Assembly: GCF_900046455.1 (NCBI RefSeq)
Contig: NZ_FCOT01000010.1
Coordinates: forward strand, 310,001-374,000
Direction: 5' to 3'
Origin: Cellulomonas timonensis
GTDB lineage: Bacteria; Actinomycetota; Actinomycetes; Actinomycetales; Cellulomonadaceae
Length of the DNA: 64,000 nucleotides
Of this stretch, positions 7,840 to 16,376 are shown in pieces. The notes below the pieces were generated by a model, which had not been told where the DNA came from, made no database searches, and saw only the letters and a list, made by a program, of their open reading frames with translations. Position numbers and translations under genes: made by a program. How positions within the stretch are numbered: the stretch's first letter is position 1; each line of letters begins with the position of its first letter.

Positions 7840-9318
7840 GTGAGTTCTCAGCAGACTGTGGATGTCGTCCTCGTCGGCGGCGGGATCATGAGCGCGACGT
7901 TGGCAGCGATGCTCTCGACGCTCGAGCCCACGTGGAAGATCGAGATCCTCGAGCGGCGCCCCGCACTCGCCGAGGAGAGCTCCAGCCCGTGGAACAACGC
8001 GGGCACCGGCCATGCCGCGCTCTGCGAGCTGAACTACACCCCCGAGCGGCCCGACGGCTCGATCGACATCGCCAAGGCGGTGGCCATCAACGAGCAGTTC
8101 GAACTGTCCCGCGAGCTGTGGAGCTTCCTGCTCACCACCGGGCGGCTGCCGGACGACACGTTCCTCTCGCCCGCCCCGCACATGACCTTCGTGCGCGGCG
8201 CCGCCGACGTGGACTACCTGCGCCGACGTGCCGACGCCCTGCGCGCCCACCCGCACTTCGCGAGCCTCGAGTTCTCCACCGACCCCGAGGTCATCCGCAC
8301 GTGGGCGCCGCTGCTGGTGCTCGATCGCGAGCTCGACGAGCCGATCGCCGCGACGCGCGCGCCCGAGGGCGTCGACGTGGACTTCGGCGCGCTGACCCGT
8401 GCCCTGGTGGAGGACGTCACCGCACGCGGCGCCACCGTGCGCCTCGAGCACGAGGTCCGCCGCCTGCGCCAGCGCCGTGACGGCACCTGGCGCCTGCGCG
8501 TGCGCGACCGCCGCTGGAACGCCTCTCCCCGGAACCGCACCATCGACGCGCGGTTCGTGTTCATCGGCGCCGGCGGCGGCGCGCTCCACCTGCTGCAGAA
8601 GTCGGGGATTCCCGAGGCCAAGGGCTACGGCGGCTTCCCGATCAGCGGGCAGTTCCTGCGCACCACCAACCCCGAGATCGTGCGCCAGCACCAGGCCAAG
8701 GTCTACGGCAAGGCCGATGTCGGCTCCCCGCCCATGTCGGTGCCGCACCTCGACACCCGTGTCGTCGACGGGCAGACGGCGCTGATGTTCGGCCCGTACG
8801 CGGGCTGGAGCATGAAGTTCCTCAAGCACGGCTCCCCGCTGGACCTCCTCCGGTCGATCCGGCCCGGCAACGTGGTGCCCATGGCCGCCGTGGGGCTGCA
8901 GAACCTGGACCTGCTGAAGTACCTGATCGGCGAGTTGACCGCCTCCCCGACGCGACGGCTGCGCACCCTGCGGGCGTTCATGCCCTCCGCGCACCCGCGC
9001 GACTGGGAGCTGATCACCGCGGGCCAGCGCGTGCAAGTCATCAAGAAGGACGCGAAGCGGGGCGGCGTGCTCGAGTTCGGCACCGAGCTGCTCACCTCGG
9101 CGGACGGCACCATCGCCGGGCTGCTGGGCGCCTCACCCGGCGCGTCGACGGCAGTGTCCACGATGCTCGACCTGCTGGGCCGCTGCTTCCCCGACCGAGC
9201 GACAGCGTGGGAGCCGGGCCTGCGGGCGATGATGCCGGTGCTGGGCGGCGAGGATTGGGACGACGCCCTCGCGCTGCACCAGATGGCGGCCGGCGACCAG
9301 GTCACCGCGGAGCCCTGA
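7840..9318 (+). CDS. mqo: malate:quinone oxidoreductase
   Basis: A 492-residue FAD-dependent peripheral membrane enzyme that oxidises malate to oxaloacetate and reduces quinone in the TCA cycle. The N-terminal dinucleotide fold is DVVLVGGGIMSATLAAML; family segments SSPWNNAGTGHAALCELNYT, FGPYAGWSMKFLKHGS and the C-terminal LLGASPGASTAVSTMLDLL are all present. Length matches Mqo. The GTG start at 7840 gives the proper N-terminus. The 3' end overlaps the convergent DUF1275 gene by 17 bp. Confidence 0.95.
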   Translation: MSSQQTVDVVLVGGGIMSATLAAMLSTLEPTWKIEILERRPALAEESSSPWNNAGTGHAALCELNYTPERPDGSIDIAKAVAINEQFELSRELWSFLLTTGRLPDDTFLSPAPHMTFVRGAADVDYLRRRADALRAHPHFASLEFSTDPEVIRTWAPLLVLDRELDEPIAATRAPEGVDVDFGALTRALVEDVTARGATVRLEHEVRRLRQRRDGTWRLRVRDRRWNASPRNRTIDARFVFIGAGGGALHLLQKSGIPEAKGYGGFPISGQFLRTTNPEIVRQHQAKVYGKADVGSPPMSVPHLDTRVVDGQTALMFGPYAGWSMKFLKHGSPLDLLRSIRPGNVVPMAAVGLQNLDLLKYLIGELTASPTRRLRTLRAFMPSAHPRDWELITAGQRVQVIKKDAKRGGVLEFGTELLTSADGTIAGLLGASPGASTAVSTMLDLLGRCFPDRATAWEPGLRAMMPVLGGEDWDDALALHQMAAGDQVTAEP

Positions 9319-9976
9319 GGCCCAACCGCGCCTGCCCGACGGCGGCCACCGCGAGTGCGAGCCCTGAGGCCACGCCCAGGGCCAGCCCGATGTGCGCCCG
9401 CAGCAGCAGGGCTCCGGCCAGCGCGCCCGAGCCGAGCAGCGCGATGCTGAGCGTGCGGCGCGCCCACGGCTGGTCGCGCCGACGGCCCGTGTCGGCCGCC
9501 AGGCCCGTGACCTGCTCGTCAATGGCCGACGTCGGCACGTCCACGACGCCCAGGTGCTGCACTGTCGCCGCCTGCAGCCCCATGCACGCGCCGAGCACGC
9601 CCGCGGCGGCCAGCGCCATCGCCCTGGACGACTCGGGCGGGGTCCGCGCGACGAGCACCGCCACGACGCCCACCGCCAGCCCGACGCCCCCGAACAGCCC
9701 GGTGGTGCGGGCCGTCCAGATCCGGGGCGTGCGCCTCAGCGCCCGACCGCAGGCCGCCGCCCCCGCCCAGAAGGCCGCCAGCGCCCACGCCAGCCCGGCC
9801 GCCTGCAGGCCCCCGGCGCCCGCCAGCGCTGCTCCCAGCAGCACGGTGTTGCCCGTCATGTTCCCCATGAAGACCCGGTCGAGCTCCAGGTAGCCGACGG
9901 CGTCGACGATCCCGGTGGCGAAGGTCAGCGTGAGGAGCAGGGCCACCTCGAGCCGCTCCGCGCGGCGCCCGCTCAC
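9302..9976 (-). CDS. DUF1275 (YoaK-like) membrane protein, copy 1
   Basis: A 224-residue protein with about six transmembrane helices. The DUF1275 signature is clear: FATGIVDAVGYLELDRVFMG, then NMTGNTVLLG, and a central GVLGACMGLQAATVQHLGV. The family is of unknown function. It overlaps the upstream copy by 4 bp (ATGA), so the copies are co-translated. It is the last gene of a three-paralog run on this strand. Confidence 0.9.
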   Translation of the reverse strand: MSGRRAERLEVALLLTLTFATGIVDAVGYLELDRVFMGNMTGNTVLLGAALAGAGGLQAAGLAWALAAFWAGAAACGRALRRTPRIWTARTTGLFGGVGLAVGVVAVLVARTPPESSRAMALAAAGVLGACMGLQAATVQHLGVVDVPTSAIDEQVTGLAADTGRRRDQPWARRTLSIALLGSGALAGALLLRAHIGLALGVASGLALAVAAVGQARLGLRAPR

Positions 9977-10725
9977 GGCCCGCCGCCCGACTCGGCCTGC
10001 CCGTCGCGCTGGACGTCGTGCTGGACGTCGTGCTGGTCGTCAGGGCTCCGCGCCAGCAGCGCCTGGCCCGCCACCGCGACGCCCACGCTGAGCACCGCGA
10101 CCAGGCCCAGCGCGAACCCGGCATGTACGCGGATGAGCAGGGCGCCGGCGAACGCCCCGACGCCGATCAGCGCGAAATTGCCCATCCGCCGGCTCCACCG
10201 CCCGGGGTCGGGACGGCTGTCGCGGAACGTCAACCCCAGCCCCACCAACGCGCCCGTGATGGCGTCGGCGACGAGGTCGGCGACCCCCGTGGCGCGGGCC
10301 GCCGCCGCCTGGGCCCCCATGCAGGCGCCCAGCACCGCGGCCGCGCCCAGGCCGGATGGCTGTGAGGTGGCTGGCGGGACCAGTGCCACGCCGACGCCCA
10401 CCAGCCCCACGACCACCCCGGAGAAGGCGATCAGCGCGGAGACGCGGGACGTCCACCCGTCTGGGGCCCCGCGCAGCGCGTGCCCGCACAGCTGGGCGCC
10501 CAGCCAGAACGCCGCGAAGGCGATCGCAGGGCCGGCGACCTGCAGCCCGCCGGCCCCGGCGAGCCCCATGCCGAGCAGCAGCACGTTGCCGGACATGTTC
10601 CCCGCGATGACCCGGTCCAGCACCAGGTAGCTGACCGCGTCCACCACGCCGGTGCCGAACGTGAGGACGAGCAGCAGCACGGTCTCGTGTCGGCGCGTCT
10701 GGCGCCGCAGCGACTCGAACACCAT
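9973..10725 (-). CDS. DUF1275 (YoaK-like) membrane protein, copy 2
   Basis: A 250-residue, roughly six-helix protein with FGTGVVDAVSYLVLDRVIAG, NMSGNVLLLG and AVLGACMGAQAAAARATGV. After the last helix it has a hydrophilic tail with a short repeat (QHDVQHDVQRDGQ). The ATG at 10725 follows a GAGGGGG Shine-Dalgarno. It is the middle gene of the tandem run, 34 bp from copy 3 and overlapping copy 1 by 4 bp. Confidence 0.9.
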   Translation of the reverse strand: MVFESLRRQTRRHETVLLLVLTFGTGVVDAVSYLVLDRVIAGNMSGNVLLLGMGLAGAGGLQVAGPAIAFAAFWLGAQLCGHALRGAPDGWTSRVSALIAFSGVVVGLVGVGVALVPPATSQPSGLGAAAVLGACMGAQAAAARATGVADLVADAITGALVGLGLTFRDSRPDPGRWSRRMGNFALIGVGAFAGALLIRVHAGFALGLVAVLSVGVAVAGQALLARSPDDQHDVQHDVQRDGQAESGGGP

Positions 10726-10759
10726 CCCGACGCCCCCTCACTCGCGTGGCCGGCAGCGC

Positions 10760-11461
10760 TCACCCCGCTGGCCGGCCTCCTGAGCGGTGCCGGGCAGCCC
10801 CGACCCCGGCGACGGCGAGCACCAACACCGCGGGGACCGCGAGCGCCAGCGCGATGTGCACGCGCAGCAGCACCGCCCCCACCGCCGCGCCCGCGCCGAT
10901 GAGCACCACCGCCCCGGCCCGCCGCGCCCACCGCCCGGGCGTGCCGGCGCCGAGGTCGGCGAAGAGCCGGGTGAGGGTGGACGTGACGACCACAGTGGTC
11001 ACGTCGGCCACCCCGAGCTGGCGCGCGGCGGCGGCCTGCAGTCCCATCGCCCCGCTGAGCAGGGCGACGGCCACCGACCGCACGGCCACGGGCACGGGCG
11101 CCTCGGCGGGCGGGGGCATGAGCACGAACAGCAGGGCCGCCAACGCCGTGGCCGCGCCCGTCACGGCGATCGCTGTGGTGGTGCCCCGCCCCCAGGCGGG
11201 CGGGCTCCCCCGCAGCAGCCGACCCCCGACGGCGGCTCCGACGGCGAACATCAGCAGCGCTAGTGCGGGGCCCGCCACGGGCAGGTCCGCGGCCTTGCCG
11301 ATGCCCATGCCGAGGATGAGGACGTTGCCGGTCATGTTCCCGGCGAAGATGAAGTCCAGGCCGAGGTAGCCGACCGCGTCGACCATCCCGGTGGTGAAGG
11401 TGAGCGCCAGCATGAGGGCGAGGTCCAGGCGCCGGGGATCGGCATGCAGCGCGTTCAGCAC
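10760..11461 (-). CDS. DUF1275 (YoaK-like) membrane protein, copy 3
   Basis: A 233-residue, roughly six-helix protein with FTTGMVDAVGYLGLDFIFAG, NMTGNVLILG and SGAMGLQAAAARQLGVADVT. I chose the GTG at 11461 because GGGAGGC lies about 8 nt upstream and the product then begins close to helix 1; a GTG at 11518 would add 19 residues. It is the first gene of the three-copy operon. Confidence 0.88.
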   Translation of the reverse strand: MLNALHADPRRLDLALMLALTFTTGMVDAVGYLGLDFIFAGNMTGNVLILGMGIGKAADLPVAGPALALLMFAVGAAVGGRLLRGSPPAWGRGTTTAIAVTGAATALAALLFVLMPPPAEAPVPVAVRSVAVALLSGAMGLQAAAARQLGVADVTTVVVTSTLTRLFADLGAGTPGRWARRAGAVVLIGAGAAVGAVLLRVHIALALAVPAVLVLAVAGVGAARHRSGGRPAG

Positions 11462-11613
11462 CGGCAGCCTCCCAACGGCCGCACGGCCCTCCGGACCCGG
11501 CCGAGGTGCGCGCGCCACGTCCGCCCGTGGCCCGCCGCAGTCCCCCCCAGGCTAGGTCGACGCCCCACAGTCCGCGCGAGCGCGCTGCGGATGCGGCCCA
11601 CACGGGGACGGCG

Positions 11614-11619
11614 TAGACC
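11614..11619 (+). promoter_or_regulatory. possible -10 of a leaderless SGNH-hydrolase transcript
   Basis: TAGACC lies 7 nt before the ATG at 11627. It fits TANNNT except for the last base. GGGG just before the ATG is too close for a normal Shine-Dalgarno. Confidence 0.3.
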
Positions 11620-11626
11620 TGGGGAC

Positions 11627-12454
11627 ATGACGGGCCGACCTGAGTTCCTCCCCGTCGGCAGCGGCTACGTCGCCCTGGGCGACTCCTTCGCGGCCGGTCC
11701 GGGCATCCCCGTGACGGTCGACGTGGAGTGCGCGCGCTCGGACGGCAACTACCCCCACCTCGTCGCGGGCGAGCTCGGGCTCGCGCTCATCGATGTGACC
11801 TGCCGGGGCGCGTCGATCGACGACCTGATCGACATCCCCGAGTCGGCAGGCGTGCACGGCGCGCCGCTGCCGCGCCAGGTCGACGCGCTGCTGCCTGACA
11901 CGAGCCTGGTGACCGTGACCGCTGGCGGGAACGACGTCGGCTTCTTCGCCGCGCTCAGGTCGTGGTCCGCCGTGCACGCCGCCGAGCGCGGGCAGCTCCC
12001 GCACGGCAGGGGCGGCCTCGCGTCGCCGACGCCGCAGCCCGTCGACCGGGCCCGCGTCGAGGACTCGCTGCGGGGCATCGGGCCCCGGCTCGGCGACGTG
12101 CTCTCCGCGGTGCGGGTGCACGCCCCCGACGCACGCGTGGTCCTGGTCGACTACCTCACCGTGCTGCCGCCGATGGGCACAGAGGTGCCCGAGGTCCCGG
12201 TGACCAGCGCGGAGCAGGAGTTCTTGTGGCATGTGGCGCATGCCCTCGGGGACGCGACGGCGACGGCGGCCCGTGACCACGGGGCCATGCTGGGGCGGGG
12301 GTCCGCCGCGAGCCGCGAGCACCACGCCGGGTCGCCCGAGCCGTGGGTCGAGGGGTTCTTCCCCGGGCTCAACGTGCCGCCATACCACCCGGACGCCGCG
12401 GGGCACATGGCGGTGGCACGGCTCGTGCTCGACGCCCTGGCGGCGCGGGGCTAG
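11627..12454 (+). CDS. SGNH/GDSL hydrolase
   Basis: A 275-residue esterase or lipase of the SGNH fold. Block I is ALGDSFAAGPG with the catalytic Ser (about residue 19), the oxyanion block is TAGGNDVGFF, and the C-terminal block PYHPDAAGHMAVA holds the catalytic Asp-x-x-His equivalent. The pattern resembles the Streptomyces SEST-type lipases, but no signal peptide follows the chosen ATG, so this form looks cytoplasmic. It converges on the carbon-nitrogen hydrolase gene; both stops share one CTAG. Confidence 0.88.
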   Translation: MTGRPEFLPVGSGYVALGDSFAAGPGIPVTVDVECARSDGNYPHLVAGELGLALIDVTCRGASIDDLIDIPESAGVHGAPLPRQVDALLPDTSLVTVTAGGNDVGFFAALRSWSAVHAAERGQLPHGRGGLASPTPQPVDRARVEDSLRGIGPRLGDVLSAVRVHAPDARVVLVDYLTVLPPMGTEVPEVPVTSAEQEFLWHVAHALGDATATAARDHGAMLGRGSAASREHHAGSPEPWVEGFFPGLNVPPYHPDAAGHMAVARLVLDALAARG

Positions 12455-13218
12455 CCACGCGGGCGGGCCCGAGGGCGGTGGCGCTCGATCTCGGTGGAGC
12501 GCAGGCGGTGCACCAGCAGCCCCGGGAGGCCGTCGAGGCCCGCCACCCGGCTCCCATCCGGCGCCCACACCGCAGTCCCGCCGATGGCCGACCCGATCGC
12601 GCTGGGGCCCGTGAGCCCCGCCATGGCCGTGTACATGCGGTGGTCCATCGCGCGGGCGCCGTGGTGCAGGTCGTGGCGTCGCTCCTCGCCCTGGACGTAC
12701 ACGGAGGACGAGACGTACAGGTCCGCGCCGGCCGCCGCCGCCTGCGCCGCGTGGCCGGGGTGCGCCATGTCGAAGCACACAGCGAGCGCGACCAGCCACC
12801 CGTCCACGTCGATCGGCGGCTGTGGGCGGCCCGCGGTGAACCAGCCCGTCTCGGAGCCGTGCAGGTGGGCCTTGGGGTGCACGTGGTCCTGCCCGGCGGG
12901 TCCCAGCACGATCGATCCGATGACGGGCGCGGCGCCGGGCTCGCGCACCGGGGCTCCTGCCACGATCCACATCCCATGCCGACGGGCGCGTGCGCGCAAC
13001 GGCTCGAGGCGGGGGTCGCCCGCGCCCGAGGCCCAGCACGCGTCGTCGTGCAGCAGCGCCAGGTCGTAGCCGATCAGTGAGAGCTCGGGGAAGACCAGGA
13101 GCCGGGCGCCCTCGGCCGCGGCCGCGTCGGCCACGTCCAGGGCGTGCGCGACGTTGGCCGGCAGGTCGCCGGGGACCGGGGTGGTCTGGGCCAGCGCGAG
13201 GACGAGGTCGTCTGCCAT
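12451..13218 (-). CDS. carbon-nitrogen hydrolase (nitrilase superfamily)
   Basis: A 255-residue amidase-type enzyme with the Glu-Lys-Cys triad: Glu in LLVFPELSLIGYDLA, Lys in HVHPKAHL and Cys in LAVCFDMAHPGHA. It would hydrolyse a small amide or N-carbamoyl compound in the cytoplasm; the substrate cannot be told. The ATG at 13218 follows a leaderless-type -10. It is downstream of the flavin reductase gene but separated by its own promoter. Confidence 0.88.
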   Translation of the reverse strand: MADDLVLALAQTTPVPGDLPANVAHALDVADAAAAEGARLLVFPELSLIGYDLALLHDDACWASGAGDPRLEPLRARARRHGMWIVAGAPVREPGAAPVIGSIVLGPAGQDHVHPKAHLHGSETGWFTAGRPQPPIDVDGWLVALAVCFDMAHPGHAAQAAAAGADLYVSSSVYVQGEERRHDLHHGARAMDHRMYTAMAGLTGPSAIGSAIGGTAVWAPDGSRVAGLDGLPGLLVHRLRSTEIERHRPRARPRG

Positions 13219-13225
13219 GGGGACA

Positions 13226-13231
13226 AACGTA
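13226..13231 (-). promoter_or_regulatory. -10 element of a leaderless carbon-nitrogen hydrolase transcript
   Basis: Minus-strand TACGTT is followed by 7 nt and the ATG at 13218, with no Shine-Dalgarno sequence. Confidence 0.45.
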
Positions 13232-13280
13232 GCGACAGCGTGGGCGCCGGCCGAGAGGCGGGCGCCCACGCTGTCACGGC

Positions 13281-13913
13281 TCAGCGGCCGGCGAGCAGGT
13301 CCTCGAAGGACGTGGGGTTGGCGAACGGGTCGGCGATGGCGCGCGGCTCCCGCGCGGCCATGAGCTGCGCGAGCTCGCGGGCCGCGCGGTCCACGCGCCG
13401 GTCGAGCGCCCCGGACTCGTCGGAGACGTCCTGCTGGGCCGTGGCGCCGAAGTCCGCCGTGGCCGCGAAGACCCCGGTGGGCACGGCCATGGCCCGCAGG
13501 TACGCGAACAGGGGCCGGACCGCGTGGTCGAGGGCGAGGGAGTGCCGGGCGGTGCCGGCCGTCGCCCCGAGGAGCACGGGGGCGCCCGCGAGCGCGCCCT
13601 GCTCCGTGACGTCGAAGAAGTTCTTGAACAGCCCCGAGAACGAGCCGGAGAAGATCGGCGTCACGGCGATGAGCCCGTCCGCGCGGGCCACCGTGTCCAG
13701 CGCGGCCCGCAGGTCGCCGGCGGCGAACCCGGTGAGCAGCATGTTGGTCAGGTCGTGGGCGAGCAGCCGCACCTCGACGACCTCGACCTCGGCCTGGACG
13801 CCCAGGGCGTCGAGCTCGCGGACGGTGGCCGCGGTGAGCCGGTCGGCGAGGAGGCGGGTCGAGGACGGCTCGCGCAGCCCGCTCGAGACGACCGCTAGCG
13901 TGCGCTTGGTCAT
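13281..13913 (-). CDS. NADPH-dependent FMN reductase, CE1759-like
   Basis: A 210-residue flavodoxin-fold FMN reductase. It starts TLAVVSSGLREPSSTRLLAD (phosphate-binding loop) and contains AVTPIFSGSFSGLFKNFFD. It overlaps the LLM oxidoreductase by 4 bp (ATGA). Flavin reductases of this type are recurrently paired with CE1758-type LLM monooxygenases, so it most likely supplies reduced FMN to that enzyme. Confidence 0.88.
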   Translation of the reverse strand: MTKRTLAVVSSGLREPSSTRLLADRLTAATVRELDALGVQAEVEVVEVRLLAHDLTNMLLTGFAAGDLRAALDTVARADGLIAVTPIFSGSFSGLFKNFFDVTEQGALAGAPVLLGATAGTARHSLALDHAVRPLFAYLRAMAVPTGVFAATADFGATAQQDVSDESGALDRRVDRAARELAQLMAAREPRAIADPFANPTSFEDLLAGR

Positions 13914-15061
13914 CGCGACTCCGCCGGGGGGGCGCCGGTGACGTCGTCGACGAGGCGGGCGCGCTCGTGCGTCGGGCGGTCCCCCGCGGCGGCGACGCGG
14001 GCGGCGTGAGTCGGCGCGTCGGGCACGTGCGCCGGGCGGCCGATGGCGAACTCCTTGCGGAGGGCGGGCACGACCTCCCCGCCCAGCAGGTCGAGTTGCT
14101 CGAGCACCGTCTTGAGCGGCAGGCCGGCGTGGTCCATGAGGAAGAGCTGGCGCTGGTAGTCGCCGACCTCGTGCCGCATCGTGGCGTAGCGGTCGATGAC
14201 CTCCTGCGGGCTGCCGACCGTCAGCGGGGTCTGGGCGGTGAACTCCTCCATCGTGGGGCCGTGGCCGTAGACGGGGGCGTTGTCGAAGTAGGGGCGGAAC
14301 TCGCGCTTCGCGTCCTGGCTGTTGGGCCGCATGAACACCTGGCCGCCGAGGCCGACGATGGCCTGGTCGGCCCGGCCGTGGCCGTAGTGCTCGAACCGCC
14401 GGCGGTAGAGCTCGACCATCTGCCGGGTGTGCTCGATGGGCCAGAAGATGTTGTTGTGGAAGAAGCCGTCACCGTAGTAGGCGGCCTGCTCGGCGATCTC
14501 GGGGCTGCGGATCGACCCGTGCCACACGAACGGCGGCACGTCGTCGAGCGGGCGGGGCGTGGAGGTGAAGGACTGCAGCGGGGTGCGGAACTTGCCCTCC
14601 CAGTCGACCACGTCCTCGCGCCACAGCCGGTGCAGCAGCGCGTAGTTCTCGATGGCCAGGTTGATGCCCTGGCGGATGTCCTTGCCGAACCACGGGTAGA
14701 CGGGGCCGGTGTTGCCGCGGCCCATCATCAGGTCCATGCGGCCGTCGGCGAGGTGCTGCAGGTAGGCGTAGTCCTCGGCGATCTTCACCGGGTCGTTGGT
14801 GGTGATCAGCGTCGTGGACGTCGACAGCAGGATGCGGTCCGTCTGCGCGGCGATGTAGCCCAGCAGCGTGGTCGGCGAGGACGGCACGAACGGCGGGTTG
14901 TGGTGCTCGCCGGTCGCGAAGACGTCGAGGCCGACCTCTTCGGCGTGCTTGGCGATGGCGACTGTCGCCTTGATGCGCTCCGCCTCGGTGGGCGTGTGGC
15001 CGGTGACGGGGTCCGTGGTGACGTCCCCCACGGTGAAGATGCCGAACTGCATCTGCGACAT
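13910..15061 (-). CDS. LLM-class flavin-dependent monooxygenase, CE1758-like
   Basis: A 383-residue luciferase-like TIM-barrel oxidoreductase. It starts MQFGIFTVGDVTTDPVTGHT and has ATGEHHNPPFVPSSP, LMMGRGNTGPVYPW and ALLHRLWREDVVDWEGKFR, characteristic of the LLM family. The ATG at 15061 follows AGGAG; a longer start would include the operator region. With the co-translated FMN reductase it forms a two-component monooxygenase. The substrate is unknown. Confidence 0.9.
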   Translation of the reverse strand: MSQMQFGIFTVGDVTTDPVTGHTPTEAERIKATVAIAKHAEEVGLDVFATGEHHNPPFVPSSPTTLLGYIAAQTDRILLSTSTTLITTNDPVKIAEDYAYLQHLADGRMDLMMGRGNTGPVYPWFGKDIRQGINLAIENYALLHRLWREDVVDWEGKFRTPLQSFTSTPRPLDDVPPFVWHGSIRSPEIAEQAAYYGDGFFHNNIFWPIEHTRQMVELYRRRFEHYGHGRADQAIVGLGGQVFMRPNSQDAKREFRPYFDNAPVYGHGPTMEEFTAQTPLTVGSPQEVIDRYATMRHEVGDYQRQLFLMDHAGLPLKTVLEQLDLLGGEVVPALRKEFAIGRPAHVPDAPTHAARVAAAGDRPTHERARLVDDVTGAPPAESR

Positions 15062-15100
15062 GTGGGTGCTCCTGCTCTGCGGGTCGAACGATCTGGCGTT

Positions 15101-15114
15101 GTCAAACATTCAAC
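15101..15114. promoter_or_regulatory. operator-like direct repeat 1 upstream of the LLM operon
   Basis: GTCAAACATTCAAC on the plus strand. It matches the second copy at 12 of 14 positions and lies 31 bp away (about three helical turns). On the minus strand it contains TTGAAT, usable as a -10. Confidence 0.5.
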
Positions 15115-15131
15115 CACCCCCGTTCGAGGTC

Positions 15132-15145
15132 GTCAAATCTTCAAC
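15132..15145. promoter_or_regulatory. operator-like direct repeat 2 / -35 region of the LLM operon
   Basis: GTCAAATCTTCAAC on the plus strand. Its minus-strand TTGACG could be the -35 hexamer, 17 bp from TTGAAT in repeat 1, so a repressor bound here would cover both promoter hexamers. Confidence 0.5.
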
Positions 15146-15242
15146 TACCTACCGAACCGGCCGCCCCGCCCAGGTATTCCCCGCGCAGCACGACGGCCGG
15201 CCGGCGCCTCCCCCGAGCGCCGACCGGCCGTCCCACCCAGCA

Positions 15243-16376
15243 CTAGGCCCAGGCCGCCCAGTCCGCCTTCGGGATCAGGCAGTGCACGCCCTTGACCGCG
15301 TCCACCACCTGGCTCACCTCGAAGTCCCCCGCCGCCGAGAGGTAGGCCAGCGCCACCGAGCGCGGCACCCCGAACCGCCCGTGCAAGAACGCCACCGCAT
15401 GGCGCACCGCCTGGCGCATCGCCTCGTCCAGGTCCGCGTCCATCCCCGTCGGGATCCAGTGCGTCGCGGTCTCGACCACCGGGGTGCGCACCCCGCCCAG
15501 CACTCCGCGGACCTGCGCGGCGGGCACCACGCTCAGCCGCAGCGTGGCGCGCAGCGAGGCCTCCAGCGCGGTCAGCGCCACCTCGCCGTTGCCCTGCGCG
15601 AAGTGCGGGTCGCCCGTGTAGAACAGCGCCCCGTCCACGGCCACCGGCAGGTACAAGGTCGCCCCGACGCCCGCGTGCTTGATGTCGATGTTGCCGCCGT
15701 GGTCCCCCGGCGGCACCGACGGCACCGCGTCACTGGTGGCCGGGGCGACGCCCATCAACCCGAGGAACGGCGCCAGCGCGAACTGCACCGTGCGGCCGCG
15801 GCCCGCGTCCATCACCCCCACCTCGCGGCCCGAGCGGCGCTCGACCCAGGCGAAGTGGCTGACCGAGCCGTCGGTGATCATGCGGTCCACATGGCGGGTG
15901 GGCGTGGAACGCAGGTCCTGCGGATACTCCCCCGCCAGCGCGCCGTAGCCGTGCCGGTTGCTCACGAACCCGTACGGCACCCGGTAGGCGAGGTCCAGCA
16001 CGTCCACCCGCAGCATGTCGCCGGGGCGGGCGCCCATCACCGCGATCGGCCCAGTGACGACATGAGGGCCGTCCTCCGGCCCATTCGCCAGGTCGCTCGC
16101 GGCGACCTCCACCGCGTCGTCCAGCACGTCCACCGCGCCGAACTGGCGCACGTACCGCGCCGGGTCGCGGCCCTGGTCGGCGAGCAGGCCCTCGTGGGAC
16201 AGCGTGTCGATGGTGACCGTCGCGCCATCGGCCACCCGCAGCACTGGCGTCGCGTCCGCATTCGGCAGCCAGCCCCACCGCACCTCCTCGGCGCGCGAGG
16301 GCAGGTAGTGCCGCCCCAGGACGGAGCCCTTGCCGGGCTGCAGCGCCGTGCTGCGCAGGATCGTCGCGGCGCTCAC
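15243..16376 (-). CDS. acetamidase/formamidase family protein
   Basis: A 377-residue FmdA/AmdA-family amidase that would release ammonia from formamide, acetamide or a related short amide. Family segments include GDMLRVDVLDLAYRVPYGF, PPGDHGGNIDIKHAGVGATL, LFYTGDPHFAQGNGEVALTA and the C-terminal YLSAAGDFEVSQVVD. The GTG start overlaps the ridA stop (GTGA), so it is the last gene of the uptake operon. With RidA and the transporter it suggests use of an imported nitrogen compound. Confidence 0.9.
   Translation of the reverse strand: MSAATILRSTALQPGKGSVLGRHYLPSRAEEVRWGWLPNADATPVLRVADGATVTIDTLSHEGLLADQGRDPARYVRQFGAVDVLDDAVEVAASDLANGPEDGPHVVTGPIAVMGARPGDMLRVDVLDLAYRVPYGFVSNRHGYGALAGEYPQDLRSTPTRHVDRMITDGSVSHFAWVERRSGREVGVMDAGRGRTVQFALAPFLGLMGVAPATSDAVPSVPPGDHGGNIDIKHAGVGATLYLPVAVDGALFYTGDPHFAQGNGEVALTALEASLRATLRLSVVPAAQVRGVLGGVRTPVVETATHWIPTGMDADLDEAMRQAVRHAVAFLHGRFGVPRSVALAYLSAAGDFEVSQVVDAVKGVHCLIPKADWAAWA

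Noticed and set aside
7132-9036. A 634-codon minus-strand reading frame antisense to mqo
   Set aside because: Only its 3' part (7132-7641) looks like protein. The rest is the GC-rich shadow of mqo, which has full family conservation on the other strand.
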